Shown: positions 63,597-64,000 of the stretch, piece by piece
Position numbering within the stretch: position 1 is the stretch's first letter
Layout of the letters: the number at the start of each line of letters is the position of its first letter
Assembly (NCBI GenBank): GCA_009731425.1
Contig: AP018794.1
Span: 434,001 to 498,000 of the forward strand
Source: Lachnospiraceae bacterium KM106-2
Lineage (GTDB): Bacteria > Bacillota > Clostridia > Lachnospirales > Lachnospiraceae
Direction: 5' to 3'
Length of the DNA stretch: 64,000 nt
Translations under genes and position numbers: made by a program
Notes under the pieces: model-generated
Databases searched by the model: none
What the model saw: the letters and a program-made list of their open reading frames with translations, nothing else
What the model was told of the DNA's origin: nothing

Positions 63597-63995
63597 ATGG
63601 GAAAGGTTATGTATAAAATGGTTGATATTATTGCAGATATCCATCGTTACATACTATCGATCAATGATTCCAATCAAATTGGACTTACAGATAAACAGTT
63701 ACATTTTATTGTCATCGGAATTTTAGGAATGTTAATGCTATTTGTGGTATATCCTGTATTTAAATGGCTTAGTGAAAAGCATGTAATGGTAATCGCGTGG
63801 ATCTATGTCTTTACATTATTGTTGGTGATCACATTTGCAATTGAGATTGGGCAGAAGCTTACTAACACGGGGAATATGGAATTTGCAGACGTTATGTTCG
63901 GCTTAGTTGGATTTTTGATCATGTTTACAATTTTCTCAGTCATCCGATCAATCTATCATCTGATCTTAGATTGTATTGATAAGTATATGAAATAA
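63597..63995 (+). CDS. VanZ-like membrane protein
   Basis: A 132-residue protein with three or four helices. The C-terminal TFAIEIGQKLTNTGNMEFADVMFGLVGFLIMF is the VanZ-type motif (Glu-x-x-Gln then Asp). GGGG upstream of the ATG. VanZ-like proteins affect glycopeptide resistance; whether this one does is unknown. The window ends five bases after it. Confidence 0.78.
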   Translation: MGKVMYKMVDIIADIHRYILSINDSNQIGLTDKQLHFIVIGILGMLMLFVVYPVFKWLSEKHVMVIAWIYVFTLLLVITFAIEIGQKLTNTGNMEFADVMFGLVGFLIMFTIFSVIRSIYHLILDCIDKYMK

Positions 63996-64000
63996 GAAAA

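Noticed and set aside
1..64000. tRNA or rRNA genes and known RNA families such as tmRNA, SRP or RNase P RNA
   Set aside because: No cloverleaf with conserved TTCGA arm or rRNA core was seen, and the structured RNA pair lacks the known tmRNA/SRP/RNase P motifs.

Overview
The window looks like chromosome of a low-GC, spore-forming anaerobic Firmicute, most likely a Lachnospiraceae-type clostridium. The reasons are AT-rich DNA with strong AGGAGG ribosome binding sites and frequent TTG/GTG starts, LysM/GH18 and spore-lytic-like proteins, a single-chain iron-sulfur L-serine dehydratase, a tannase-like lipoprotein and GH88/DUF2264 sugar genes. No rRNA, tRNA or CRISPR array was seen. All identifications come from reading the sequence; no database search was run.

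Layout. (1) 1-5.9 kb: a spore or envelope block (LysM-GH18 hydrolase, NhaC-type antiporter, membrane protein, LysM-sugar-dehydrogenase-like propeller, truncated spore-lytic prepeptide-like protein). (2) 5.9-22.9 kb: an accessory island. It holds an HNH endonuclease, an ImmA/XRE switch facing a Y-family polymerase and a protease-less LexA-like protein, an XRE/HsdS-like/HsdM-like cassette with no restriction subunit, two catalytically empty resolvase-like proteins, a MazF-type toxin, a large serine recombinase, a DUF1292 protein, a decayed IS1182-type element and a decayed NAD-dependent DNA ligase. (3) 22.9-27.2 kb: clustered inverted repeats, then a small regulon of a P5-like peptidoglycan-active protein, an LRR lipoprotein, a ribbon-helix-helix repressor and a TcdE-like holin, sharing a GTGATATCAC-type operator and bounded by an IS3 remnant. 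(4) 27.2-64 kb: ordinary metabolic and regulatory genes: a TetR-controlled carboxymuconolactone decarboxylase/cupin/cyclophilin-like operon, an AraC/GH88/AEC/DUF2264 sugar operon, two large secreted proteins, PARG, L-serine dehydratase, a ribosome-protection factor fused to an NYN/YacP-type nuclease, a potassium channel, SfsA, threonine aldolase, HxlR/nitroreductase, LytTR/DUF3021, TetR/SDR, tannase, and a two-component system with an ABC exporter.

Points of most interest: a pair of unannotated structured RNAs at 18415-18590 and 29551-29713 that share loops and single-stranded motifs while their stems covary; the holin/P5-like/RHH regulon; the S/M cassette whose methyltransferase lacks the Asn of its NPP(Y/F) motif; two pseudo-resolvases ahead of an active serine recombinase; the ImmA/XRE operator region with back-to-back promoters; and the EF-G-like/NYN fusion.
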